A stretch of 34,499 nucleotides of DNA from Comamonas sp. lk. Its GTDB lineage: Bacteria; Pseudomonadota; Gammaproteobacteria; Burkholderiales; Burkholderiaceae_C. Each line of letters begins with the position of its first letter. Position 1 is the first letter of the stretch. The position numbers were made by a program, and so were the translations under genes. Below the pieces are notes generated by a model. That model saw only the letters and a list, made by a program, of their open reading frames with translations. It made no database searches and had not been told where the DNA came from. The stretch lies in NCBI GenBank assembly GCA_945869165.1, contig CAMBNY010000032.1, positions 1-34,499 of the forward strand. Direction: 5' to 3'. Positions 19,585-27,092 of this stretch are shown piece by piece.

Positions 19585-20400
19585 ATGCGACGGGATTCGA
19601 GCGCTGTGCCTGCTCCGGCAAACGCTAATCCAGCATCGTCCTTAAATGCACCGACATCGATCGACGTACTCGAAGCCCGGCACCTGCAAAAATCCTACGC
19701 CAGCCGCAAAGTCGTTAAAGACGTATCCCTGACTTTACGCACCGGCGAAGTGGTGGGATTGCTAGGCCCCAATGGTGCGGGTAAGACCACCTCTTTCTAC
19801 ATGATCGTCGGCCTGCTGCGCGCGAGCGCGGGCACCATCACCATTGACGGCCACAACATCGAGCACATGCCCATCCACAGGCGGGCGCGCTTGGGTCTAG
19901 GCTATTTGCCACAGGAGGCGTCGATCTTCCGCAGACTCAACGTGGAAGAAAATGTACGTGCCGTTTTGGAGTTGCAGCGCGACGACAATGGCAAAGCCTT
20001 GTCCAACGCGGAAATCGAGTCGCGTCTCACCGGTTTGCTGCAGGACTTGCGCGTCGAGCACTTGCGGCTGTCGCCGTCTTTGGCGCTCTCGGGCGGCGAG
20101 CGCAGGCGAGTCGAAATTGCCCGTGCTTTAGCGACGCGGCCGCGCTTCATGCTGCTCGATGAACCCTTTGCAGGCATAGATCCCATTGCGGTGATCGAAA
20201 TCCAGCGCATCATTAATTTTCTGAAAAGTCGCAATATAGGCGTGCTGATCACAGACCATAACGTGCGCGAAACGCTAGGTATTTGCGACCATGCCTACAT
20301 CATCAGCGAGGGGGGTGTGCTGGCCGAGGGCTTACCCTCCGAGATTGTCGAAAATCCTGACGTACGGCGCGTGTATTTGGGCGAAAACTTCCGGATGTAA
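19585..20400 (+). CDS. lptB: LPS export ABC transporter ATP-binding protein LptB
   Basis: This 271-residue ATPase powers LPS extraction by LptFG. It has Walker A GPNGAGKTT (61-69), Q-loop YLPQEASIFRRL, signature LSGGERRRVEIARAL (168-182), Walker B MLLDEPFAGIDP (189-200) and the switch H225 in TDHNVRET. About 25 extra N-terminal residues, Ala/Pro/Ser-rich, precede the usual domain start (VLEARHLQKSY), so a start within this extension cannot be ruled out. Translation is probably coupled to lptA. Confidence 0.95.
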   Translation: MRRDSSAVPAPANANPASSLNAPTSIDVLEARHLQKSYASRKVVKDVSLTLRTGEVVGLLGPNGAGKTTSFYMIVGLLRASAGTITIDGHNIEHMPIHRRARLGLGYLPQEASIFRRLNVEENVRAVLELQRDDNGKALSNAEIESRLTGLLQDLRVEHLRLSPSLALSGGERRRVEIARALATRPRFMLLDEPFAGIDPIAVIEIQRIINFLKSRNIGVLITDHNVRETLGICDHAYIISEGGVLAEGLPSEIVENPDVRRVYLGENFRM

Positions 20401-20505
20401 GCCCGTGGTAGCTATGCATCCAAGGTCCCGTAAAACACCTAAGGCCCATCGCACAGGGCTGAGCGTGTGCCTTGGTGTGATGCGGCCAAAGGCGGGACCA
20501 GCGCT

Positions 20506-22161
20506 ATGAAGCAAGGCCTATCGCTACGCGTATCGCAGCATCTGGCGCTAACGCCGCAGTTGCAGCAATCTATACGCCTGCTACAACTCTCCACACTCGA
20601 GTTATCGCAAGAAATAGAGCAAATGCTCGAAGCCAACCCCTTTCTTGAGCTGGACCACGAAGCCGCCGAGCGCGAGCAATTTGGCTTGGAACAAGTCGAC
20701 AGCTTGGTGAGCCAGGGCGACCGACTGAGCGAAGCGCCCACGCCCACCGTCAGCGACTACAGCAGCACGGTGTCTAGCGAAAGTACGCGCGACGAAGACG
20801 CCACACCGCTGTCCGCTGAGCCCGGCGGCGACGACGCCATCAGCTGGGAAGGCGATGGCACCACCGAAACCACGCCCGATGACGGCGAATGGGGCGGCGA
20901 CGCCAAAGCCAAATCCAACAACCTGGGCGACGACGAAGACAAAGACGCCACCGAACTGGCGCGGGTGCAAGAGTCTTTGCAAGCGCATTTGCACCGGCAG
21001 GCGCTGCGCTTGCGGTTGAGCGATAGCGACCAAGCGGCACTGCGCTTTTTGATTGAATCGCTCAACGACGACGGCTACCTGGAAGACACCTTGGAAAGCC
21101 TCGCCCAGGGCCTGGCCGGTGACGACTACGAGCAAGTGGAAGACCTGGTGCACCACTTCACCGTGGCGCTTGGCCTCTTGCACAGCTTGGACCCGGTAGG
21201 CGTGGGCGCGCGCGATTTGGGTGAGTGCCTGCGCTTGCAAATTGCCGCCCTGCTGGCCAATAGCCGCGCAGAACTGGACGAAGACGACTACCCGGTAGAC
21301 CCGGCCGATGACGACGACGAGACGGCGATCTTGCGCCACCGTGTGGAGGTGCTGGAAGTGGCGCTGCGTGTTTGCCTGCAACCCTTGGACTTGCTGGCGC
21401 GACGCGACATCAAGCGCCTGGTACAAATTGGCGTAGGCAGCGACAGCCTGGTGCGCGAAGCGATTGCGCTTATTGCGCGCCTAGAGCCCAAGCCGGGCCG
21501 GCGTTTTGTGGATGTGGAGCGCAACATCATCGTGCCCGATGTGCTGGTTACGGCCATTCACAAAGAAGGCATGACGCCGCGCTTTCGGGTGCAGCTGAAC
21601 CCCGAAGTGATGCCGCGCTTGCGGGTGCACGATATTTACGCCAATGTGCTGCGCAACCACAAAGCCAGCTCCAGCCACGCCGGTTTGCAACAGCGCTTGC
21701 AAGAAGCGCGCTGGTTCATCAAAAACATCCAACAGCGTTTTGACACCATCTTGCGCGTCAGCACTGCCGTGGTGGAGCGCCAAAAAAACTTCTTTACCCA
21801 CGGCGAACTGGCGATGCGCCCGCTGGTGCTGCGCGAGATCGCCGAAGAGCTGGGCTTGCATGAATCGACGATCAGCCGCGTGACCACCGCCAAGTACATG
21901 GCCACGCCCTATGGCACGTTTGAGCTGAAATATTTTTTCGGCTCCGGGCTGGATACCGAGTCCGGCGGCAGCGCCTCCAGCACTGCGGTGCGCGCCATCA
22001 TCAAGCAATTTATCCAGGCCGAAAACCCCAAGAAACCACTCAGCGACAACCAGTTGTCCGAGATGCTGAAAGAGCAAGGCATTGAATGCGCACGCCGCAC
22101 CGTGGCCAAGTACCGCGAAGGCCTGAAGATCGCGCCGGCCAGCTTGCGCAAAGCGCTGTGA
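20506..22161 (+). CDS. rpoN: RNA polymerase sigma-54 factor RpoN
   Basis: This 551-residue sigma factor recognises -24/-12 promoters. It has region I (LSLRVSQHLALTPQLQQSIR, Gln- and Leu-rich), an acidic region II (about 75-150, very rich in Asp/Glu/Thr/Ser), the core-binding domain, an HTH (LHESTISRVTTAKYMATPYG) and the RpoN box ARRTVAKYRE (about 529-538) near the C-terminus. A second acidic stretch, DEDDYPVDPADDDDE, lies inside the core-binding domain (about residues 259-273). The ATG at 20506 is used because MKQGLSLR is the family N-terminus. It follows lptB by 105 bases, the usual order. Confidence 0.96.
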   Translation: MKQGLSLRVSQHLALTPQLQQSIRLLQLSTLELSQEIEQMLEANPFLELDHEAAEREQFGLEQVDSLVSQGDRLSEAPTPTVSDYSSTVSSESTRDEDATPLSAEPGGDDAISWEGDGTTETTPDDGEWGGDAKAKSNNLGDDEDKDATELARVQESLQAHLHRQALRLRLSDSDQAALRFLIESLNDDGYLEDTLESLAQGLAGDDYEQVEDLVHHFTVALGLLHSLDPVGVGARDLGECLRLQIAALLANSRAELDEDDYPVDPADDDDETAILRHRVEVLEVALRVCLQPLDLLARRDIKRLVQIGVGSDSLVREAIALIARLEPKPGRRFVDVERNIIVPDVLVTAIHKEGMTPRFRVQLNPEVMPRLRVHDIYANVLRNHKASSSHAGLQQRLQEARWFIKNIQQRFDTILRVSTAVVERQKNFFTHGELAMRPLVLREIAEELGLHESTISRVTTAKYMATPYGTFELKYFFGSGLDTESGGSASSTAVRAIIKQFIQAENPKKPLSDNQLSEMLKEQGIECARRTVAKYREGLKIAPASLRKAL

Positions 22162-22210
22162 GCGCACCCCATCACGCACTCCACAACGCGCCCCGGCGCA
22201 GCACCACGGC

Positions 22211-23491
22211 ATGAACCAGTTACAGATTTTTTTACCCTGCGCCGCCGGCGTGGAAGACTACTTGTGCGGCGAGGTGCAAACGATTACCGACTTGCCCGCG
22301 CAGTCGATTCAGCGCTGGCGCGGCGGCGTGATGCTGCAAGGGTCGTGGCGGGCAGTGCTGCTGCTTAACTTGCATTGCCGCTTGGCGCAGCGCGTAATGG
22401 TGCAACTGTCGCACACCGACTACCGCAGCGAACAAGATTTGTACCGTGCCGCCGCTGCCGTGGCCTGGGAAATTTGGTTTACACCCAAGCAAAGCATCAA
22501 AGTGGAAGTGACGGCGCAGCACAGCCCGCTGACCTCGCTGAATTTTGCCGCCCTCAAAATCAAAGATGCGGTGTGCGACCGCTTTCGCGACAAAGCCCAT
22601 GGCGTGCGCCCGGACGTGAACACCCGCTGGCCCGATGTGCGCATCTTTGCGCACCTGACGACCGACCAGTGCGCGCTGTATATCGACACCTCGGGCGAAG
22701 CGCTGTTCAAGCGCGGCTGGCGCGAAGACACGGGAGACGCGCCCCTCAAAGAAACCCTGGCCGCCGCCATGATTGCCGCCAGCGGCTGGGCCGATGGTGA
22801 CGCGGATTTGCTTCCCCTTTACGACCCGTGTTGCGGTAGCGGCACGGTGGCGATTGAAGCGGCGCAAATCGCCTGCAATATCCCGCCAGGGCATTTGCGG
22901 CACTTTGCTTTTGAGAAATACCTGCCCTTTCAGGCGCATGTGTGGCAAGCCATTCGCCAGGAGGCGCAAGCGCGCATCATCCACCCCGAGCTCGGCGACG
23001 CGCCCCTAATTTACGGCAGTGATGTGTCGCACCGCATGGTTGATTTTGCAGAGCGCAATGCGCAGCGCGCCGGTGTGGCCGGGGTCATCAGCTTTCGCGG
23101 CGGCGATGCTTTGCAGCGCATGCCGCCCATCGAAGGCGGCGGCGTGATGCTGCTCAACCCGCCCTATGGTGAGCGCATTGAAGTAGGCGGCGTGGCCGGC
23201 GAAGGCGCGCGCTTTGGCGCCCGCGAGGTGGCGCAGACCGAGGAAGGCGGCGCCTTCTTCAACCAACTGGCCAGCCACTGGAAAAAACACTTTAGCGGCT
23301 GGAGCGCCTGGGTGCTGACGCCCGACCTGAAACTGCCAGGCAAGATGCGCCTGAAAGAATCGCGCCGGGTGCCGCTATGGAACGGGCCTATTGAATGCCG
23401 ATTGTTCAAGTTTGATCTGGTGGCTGGGCGTATGGACAAAAGCAAGATGGAGCCCGCAGCGACTCCGGGCCAAGCGCAAAGCAAAGTCTGA
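22211..23491 (+). CDS. THUMP-domain class I SAM-dependent RNA methyltransferase
   Basis: This 426-residue protein has an N-terminal ferredoxin-like/THUMP part (about 1-165) and a Rossmann methyltransferase domain with the SAM motif DPCCGSG (205-211). The N6-adenine or N2-guanine type catalytic motif NPPYGE is at 316-321. The architecture is that of the RlmL N-terminal half (23S rRNA m2G2445), without the RlmK fusion. A start at 22211 fits the family (MNQLQIFLPCAAGVE). Which rRNA position it modifies is inferred. A MITE sits 35 bases after its stop. Confidence 0.88.
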   Translation: MNQLQIFLPCAAGVEDYLCGEVQTITDLPAQSIQRWRGGVMLQGSWRAVLLLNLHCRLAQRVMVQLSHTDYRSEQDLYRAAAAVAWEIWFTPKQSIKVEVTAQHSPLTSLNFAALKIKDAVCDRFRDKAHGVRPDVNTRWPDVRIFAHLTTDQCALYIDTSGEALFKRGWREDTGDAPLKETLAAAMIAASGWADGDADLLPLYDPCCGSGTVAIEAAQIACNIPPGHLRHFAFEKYLPFQAHVWQAIRQEAQARIIHPELGDAPLIYGSDVSHRMVDFAERNAQRAGVAGVISFRGGDALQRMPPIEGGGVMLLNPPYGERIEVGGVAGEGARFGAREVAQTEEGGAFFNQLASHWKKHFSGWSAWVLTPDLKLPGKMRLKESRRVPLWNGPIECRLFKFDLVAGRMDKSKMEPAATPGQAQSKV

Positions 23492-23526
23492 CACGGCGTT
23501 GCACTATTGCATGGCAACACACCTAA

Positions 23527-23657
23527 GGAAGCTCTGCATAAGTGCAAATCCGTCATTGCGAGCGCAGCGAAGCAATCCATTTTGGTTTGCCAATCAAGCA
23601 CTTATGGATCGCCGCGTCGCTGCGCACCTCACGATGACGGACTTGTGCAGACCTTCC
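23527..23657. mobile_element. MITE, 131 bp, with TIRs and 4-bp target duplication
   Basis: The left end GGAAGCTCTGCATAAGT and the inverted right end GGAAGGTCTGCACAAGT match at 15 of 17 bases. The element is flanked by the direct repeat CTAA (23523-23526 and 23658-23661). Between the TIRs lies the same 89-bp palindromic core seen at 15204. No transposase gene is inside, so it would depend on a transposase from elsewhere. The TIRs look like those of IS5-type elements to me, but that is from memory and unchecked. Confidence 0.82.
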
Positions 23658-24140
23658 CTAAGCGCATCAGGGGAAAGCGCGAAAACCGAAACCTTTGCTC
23701 CAGCGGCGACCCGCGCCGACACCGCGCAGCGCCCGCTATGGGTGCTGGATACCAACATCGTGCTCGATGTATTTCTCTTTGCCGACCCTGCCGCCCAGCC
23801 GCTGCGCGAGGCCTTGGCGCAAGCGCACATCCGCTGGATCAGCACCGCGCCCATGCGCGAGGAACTAGCGCGGGTATTAGGCTACCCCCATATCGCAAAA
23901 CGCATGGACTTTTACCAGCGCAGCTTTGAGGACTTGCTGCGCGACTTCGACGCGTACAGCCACCATGTAGAAGTAGCTCCACGCGCCCCGCTGCGCTGCA
24001 AAGACCCGGACGACCAGCGTTTTATCGACCTGGCGCTGGCGCACCAGGCGGGCTTGCTAAGCAAAGACCGTGCAGTCTTGTGCATGGCTAAGCGATTGCG
24101 GGCGCTGGGGGTGCCCTACGTGGGCGCCGTGTTTACCTGA
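23634..24140 (+). CDS. PIN-domain protein, putative toxin component
   Basis: This is a PIN-domain nuclease fold of about 168 residues from the ATG at 23634. The core is VLDTNIVLDVFLF with the first catalytic Asp, then STAPMREELARVL, and KDPDDQRFIDLALAHQAGLLSKDRAVL with the later acidic cluster. It fits the PIN-family putative toxin-antitoxin group. No antitoxin gene is seen beside it. The start is doubtful: the ATG and the first eight codons lie inside the MITE right end. A non-ATG start further downstream, near the first strand of the PIN fold, is also possible. The frame is open upstream through the whole MITE. Confidence 0.75.
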   Translation: MTDLCRPSLSASGESAKTETFAPAATRADTAQRPLWVLDTNIVLDVFLFADPAAQPLREALAQAHIRWISTAPMREELARVLGYPHIAKRMDFYQRSFEDLLRDFDAYSHHVEVAPRAPLRCKDPDDQRFIDLALAHQAGLLSKDRAVLCMAKRLRALGVPYVGAVFT

Positions 24141-24165
24141 ATACGCTATGCACCAGTACAAACTG

Positions 24166-24247
24166 GTCATTGCGAGGCCGCAGGCCGTGGCAATCCATGA
24201 CTTCAAGCCTGCATGGATCGCCGCATCGCTGCGCTCCTCGCGATGAC
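24166..24247. repeat. Palindromic repeat copy 3
   Basis: An 82-bp imperfect inverted repeat with left arm GTCATTGCGAGGCCGCAGG and right arm GCGCTCCTCGCGATGAC. It shares the right arm and central TGGATCGCCGC motif with the other copies but has a different left-arm interior (GGCCGCAGGCC). It lies between the PIN gene and hipB, in the 136 bases separating two convergent genes, where it could also help terminate transcription. Confidence 0.8.
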
Positions 24248-24276
24248 TTGTTTACGCGGAACCCCTAAGCTGCGCG

Positions 24277-24630
24277 CTATTGTTTTGCCGAAGGCACATT
24301 GTCTGGGCTTGAAGCGATGCGTGCTTTTGGCGCGCTGCCGACCGCCCCACCCGGTGGAATGCAAAACCCCACTTGCACTGTAAAAATAGAGGCGATTTTG
24401 TTGAGGGTTTCCACGGTGGGGTTGCCGGTGCCGCTTTCAATTTGCCGCAGCGCCTGGACGCTGATTCCGCGGTGCTTGGCAAACTCTGGCTGCGTGAGTT
24501 GGCTTATTTTTCGCATGGCGACCACAGCCTCTGAGACAGACAATTCGCCCCTGCGAATAGATGCGTAAAACTGGTCGCGACGCGCCATTTGCGCATCGGT
24601 CGACGGTTTTGATTTGAGTCGTTTATCCAT
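24277..24630 (-). CDS. hipB: HipB-like XRE-family antitoxin/regulator
   Basis: This 117-residue protein contains a Cro/C1-type HTH (about residues 43-95). ISQLTQPEFAKHRGISVQAL is the helix-turn-helix, followed by the RQIESGTGNPTVETLNKIAS block that marks HipB-like repressors. It begins ATGGATAA at 24630, overlapping the hipA stop by 8 bases. I prefer that ATG over one four codons upstream because an AAAAGGA Shine-Dalgarno sits about 11 bases before it. In the classic operon hipB precedes hipA, so the toxin-first order is unusual. It should neutralise HipA and repress the operon through the palindrome at 25973-25992. Confidence 0.88.
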   Translation of the reverse strand: MDKRLKSKPSTDAQMARRDQFYASIRRGELSVSEAVVAMRKISQLTQPEFAKHRGISVQALRQIESGTGNPTVETLNKIASIFTVQVGFCIPPGGAVGSAPKARIASSPDNVPSAKQ

Positions 24631-25969
24631 GGTTTGGCGCATCCTTTTGGATTGAGGGCAAGCGCGGTAGTCGCTCCAACTGCTGCCATTGCTTCTCGAT
24701 GGACTTTTTACATTGCGTAAGAATGTCTTCTTCCACGCCGCAATCCCTGGCTATTTTTTCCAGGTCATAGGAGCGGCCAAACTCATTGAGCGCGTGTTCA
24801 ATCACGGGGATTTCGTCGCCGGGCAGCTCGAGGCTTTCGATTATTTGCGTCCAGTCGTCTTGGCGCACGCCCTGCTTGTCGCGCCACAGGCATGACCTGG
24901 CGACCACTTCGGGGTCTTTGAACATGGGCGCAAAGTCAAACAAGGGCGTTAAGGCGATTTGGCCATCCACCGTCCTTTGGATAGCGGTATTGCGCGCGTG
25001 GTTGTCGGTATTGCGCATGGCAAGATTCAAAACGTCGCGCTTGATGAATTCGATGGTTTGCGACAAAGGGTCATCGACCACGCTGCGGATGCCGGCCAGC
25101 AGCGCTTGCTGTGTGTGGCTGTGTCCAAATCCGCGCTGGCCCACTATGCTGGCCACACTTTCTTGGTGCAACCTATGGAGCATTCCGTGCTGGCGCACCC
25201 GGTCAAAACGGCGCACAAACAGCATTTCGCCCAGCAGCTTGTGGTCATTCCTGCAATGGAGCCCGCAGGCCGCTGCCAAGCGCAGGTAGGCGGCCTCGTT
25301 GCGCAGCACGGCGCGGTCATCGTCATGGCGGCCTCGGGGCAGCTTTACCAGCCAATGTTCGTGCGCCATGCTGTCGTCAAGTGCCAGGTCTGCGAACCAT
25401 CGACCATCGGCGTTGGTGGTCAGCAAAAATTTGGGGGCCACGCCTTGCACGCCGGTAGTCCCGGCTGCCAGCATGGAGTGCAGGGTGATGTGTTCAAGAA
25501 ACTCTTCGCTTCGGTCGGCGATGTCTTGCAAGGCAAATCCTGTTGCCGCTACTTGGGACGGGTCCTTCGCTGCTTCGTCTTTGTAAAAGTACACCGCCGA
25601 GCTAATCCGCAGGTTCCCGACAGGATTGAAAGCGCCCGCCATCAGCAGGGGCGCGATTACATCGTCATCGGTATCGGCCAATTGGAGCTTGGACAGCAAA
25701 TAAGCGCGGCCCCTGCCCTGCGGCACCAGGTCATAAAGAAAGGGCGCCGGGCGACGATCAGGCTCTGGGCCCGTCAAGCCTTCCACCATGGGCTCAGCGG
25801 CGATAGCCACCGGAAGCCGCAGCGATACCGGCACGCCGACTCCACCAAACACATAGGAATCCAGGTAGTTCACGCGCATGCGATTACTGGAAAACGCAGT
25901 CAATTCCGCAGCGGCATGCCACTCGCCCGCGTGGTGGACTTCGATGAAGGTATTTTGGGGGTAGTCCAT
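24623..25969 (-). CDS. hipA: HipA-family serine/threonine kinase toxin
   Basis: This 448-residue protein matches HipA kinases, which cause dormancy by phosphorylating a translation component (glutamyl-tRNA synthetase in E. coli). It has an N-terminal couple domain, the ATP-binding loop GTTGVQGVAPKFLL with K180, a VRRFDR strand, the catalytic loop LAMRNTDNHARNTAI (D322) and the metal-binding LTPLFDFAPM (D345). All catalytic elements are present, so it should be active. The ATG at 25969 has no recognisable Shine-Dalgarno, which could keep toxin translation low. The target cannot be read. Confidence 0.92.
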   Translation of the reverse strand: MDYPQNTFIEVHHAGEWHAAAELTAFSSNRMRVNYLDSYVFGGVGVPVSLRLPVAIAAEPMVEGLTGPEPDRRPAPFLYDLVPQGRGRAYLLSKLQLADTDDDVIAPLLMAGAFNPVGNLRISSAVYFYKDEAAKDPSQVAATGFALQDIADRSEEFLEHITLHSMLAAGTTGVQGVAPKFLLTTNADGRWFADLALDDSMAHEHWLVKLPRGRHDDDRAVLRNEAAYLRLAAACGLHCRNDHKLLGEMLFVRRFDRVRQHGMLHRLHQESVASIVGQRGFGHSHTQQALLAGIRSVVDDPLSQTIEFIKRDVLNLAMRNTDNHARNTAIQRTVDGQIALTPLFDFAPMFKDPEVVARSCLWRDKQGVRQDDWTQIIESLELPGDEIPVIEHALNEFGRSYDLEKIARDCGVEEDILTQCKKSIEKQWQQLERLPRLPSIQKDAPNHG

Positions 25970-25972
25970 TAT

Positions 25973-25992
25973 TTATCTATTTTAATGGATAA
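25973..25992. promoter_or_regulatory. Probable HipB operator upstream of hipA
   Basis: A 20-bp palindrome, TTATCTATT-TT-AATGGATAA, ends 4 bases before the hipA ATG. It contains TATCT-N8-GGATA, one base away from the E. coli HipB operator consensus TATCC-N8-GGATA. It overlaps a possible -10 (TATTAT, 25989-25994). A second perfect palindrome, CTATTTAAATAG, is at 26019-26030. The surrounding 80 bases are very AT-rich. Confidence 0.68.
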
Positions 25993-26045
25993 TAAAGTTC
26001 AAATATAAATTTTTAGTTCTATTTAAATAGGTATATTATAAATTT

Positions 26046-26172
26046 TTTCGACTGATAGCTCAGACCCGACGGGACTGTATGTCCAGCGCTTTATCGACCC
26101 TGTGCGACGCGCAGCACGCGCCGCGAAGCGCCAAGCCATGGCCGCGTGCCTATATCGAGCAATCAGTTAAAC
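26046..26172 (-). other. attC-like site (last cassette; degenerate R' box)
   Basis: On the minus strand R'' is GTTTAAC (26166-26172) and contains the brnA stop codon TAA. The inner arms GCACGCG and CGCGTGC enclose a GGCGCTTCGCGGCG tip very like that of the attC at 27006-27092. At the far end ATCAGT pairs with ACTGAT next to R'', but the R' box reads GTCGAAA instead of GTTRRRY, so the site is degenerate or a junction with chromosomal DNA. Confidence 0.55.
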
Positions 26173-26481
26173 GGAAGCGTCACGGAACGCTCTCAGAACT
26201 GTGTTGATCCGCGTCTGATAACCAGCCCCTTGCGCCTTGAACCATTCAAGTACATCTTGATCCACGCGCAGCGAAATGGACGCCTTGGCAGGTAAGGGCT
26301 TCAAGCCCTTGCGGACCATGCCACGCACAATGTGCTTTACGTCAGCCTCGGGGTGTTCTAGCGTCGGCTTCACATTGTTAGCGTCGGACTTCAGTCGCGC
26401 CAAATCGGTTTTGGATTTCATCGAAGTAGGTTTGCGACTCGCGCTTGCTTGCTTTTCGGAACGAGATGATGCGGATTTCAT
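26167..26481 (-). CDS. brnA: BrnA-family antitoxin
   Basis: This 104-residue protein ends in a ribbon-helix-helix-like domain of the BrnA type: KASISLRVDQDVLEWFKAQG at about residues 64-83, then AGYQTRINTVLRAFRDAS. BrnA binds DNA and neutralises the ribonuclease BrnT. I use the ATG at 26481 because GAGAG lies just upstream; an ATG at 26421 (MKSKTDLARL) fits the family N-terminus equally well. Its stop codon lies in an attC core box. The BrnT partner directly upstream and overlapping is broken, so this is an orphan antitoxin. Confidence 0.85.
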   Translation of the reverse strand: MKSASSRSEKQASASRKPTSMKSKTDLARLKSDANNVKPTLEHPEADVKHIVRGMVRKGLKPLPAKASISLRVDQDVLEWFKAQGAGYQTRINTVLRAFRDASV

Positions 26482-26595
26482 ATTCACTCTCTGTATGTAC
26501 GACTGAAACAGGTATGCCAGCGAGCAAGCCAAGGGTTACAAAGCGCTGTTCGCCTAGGAAGAGCGGTCATCTTCAAAGGTGAACGTATCGTGAGA
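26378..26595 (-). pseudogene. brnT: BrnT toxin remnant (5'-truncated and frameshifted)
   Basis: Translating the minus strand by hand gives HDTFTFEDDRSS up to a TAG near 26556, then in another frame LGEQRFVTLGLLAGIPVSVV and HTESEYEIRIISFRKASKRE, ending SQTYFDEIQNRF and a TAA at 26378. This is the C-terminal two-thirds of a BrnT ribonuclease. Loss of a single base at the TCTTCC/CTAGG junction explains the frameshift. About 35-40 N-terminal residues are missing, replaced by the end of the unknown gene at 26596. It overlaps brnA, as brnT genes often do. No functional toxin could be made. Confidence 0.8.
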
Positions 26596-26961
26596 TCAAA
26601 TTGACTTTCCCGGCCTGTGCGCAAAGTCCCCCGCAAGCCATGCCATTTCAACTGGTGAGACAACATAAGTTGTCCCATTGCTGTCTTGTTTGAATACGAA
26701 ACCATAACTGAACTCAGTTTCAGCTGGAACCCAGAATACGCACGGCTCATGGCGAAAATCGCCCTCCCATCCCTTTTCAGCGGCGGCGTTCTTTGCACCT
26801 TCCCAACTACGCAGAAAACTATTCAGGTCGCTTGGATCGATATCGTTCTTACGATCTGAGCCCTTCATTCGTTCAACCAGATCAGTGATGGTTTCTTGTA
26901 CTGTCTTCAAGTTTTCCCACCCCATATCAATGGGTGAGGTCTCGTAGGTATGCCAATTCAT
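26596..26961 (-). CDS. Cassette-borne protein of unknown function
   Basis: This 121-residue protein is not recognised. It begins MNWHTYETSP (ATG at 26961, weak GGAAA upstream) and is acidic in the first half (DLVERMKGSDRKNDIDPSDL). The second half is aromatic and beta-rich, with CVFWVPAETEFSYGFVFKQD and then TTYVVSPVEMAWLAGDF. No signal peptide or membrane segment. The frame is open 23 codons further upstream, but that part crosses the attC R' box. Its TGA abuts the brnT remnant with no attC between, so the downstream end of this cassette was probably lost in a deletion. It could be either a cassette gene or a truncated one. Confidence 0.65.
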   Translation of the reverse strand: MNWHTYETSPIDMGWENLKTVQETITDLVERMKGSDRKNDIDPSDLNSFLRSWEGAKNAAAEKGWEGDFRHEPCVFWVPAETEFSYGFVFKQDSNGTTYVVSPVEMAWLAGDFAHRPGKSI

Positions 26962-27005
26962 TAGTTTTCCAATTTCTCTTATAGTGCACAGTGTGTCGGT
27001 GCGAC

Positions 27006-27092
27006 GCCTAACGTTAGAGGCCACCGGCATGCAGCAAACGCCGCGAAGCGGTAACCTGCTGCTGCGTGCCCGTGTGGGCCGACCAGTTAGCC
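27006..27092 (-). other. attC recombination site (well preserved)
   Basis: 87 bp. On the minus strand R'' is GGCTAAC (27086-27092), containing the TAA stop of the gene upstream, and R' is GTTAGGC (27006-27012). Between them are nested arms: GGCCCAC with GTGGCC (one extrahelical base), CGGGCA with TGCCGG, GCAGCA with TGCTGC, and a tip CCGC-TTC-GCGG. This nested, mismatched hairpin with extrahelical bases is the structure that integron integrases recognise as folded single-stranded DNA. Confidence 0.8.

Noticed and set aside
23391..23633. The long N-terminal extension of the PIN frame.
   Set aside because: It overlaps the methyltransferase gene and the whole MITE, and its sequence is the translated repeat.
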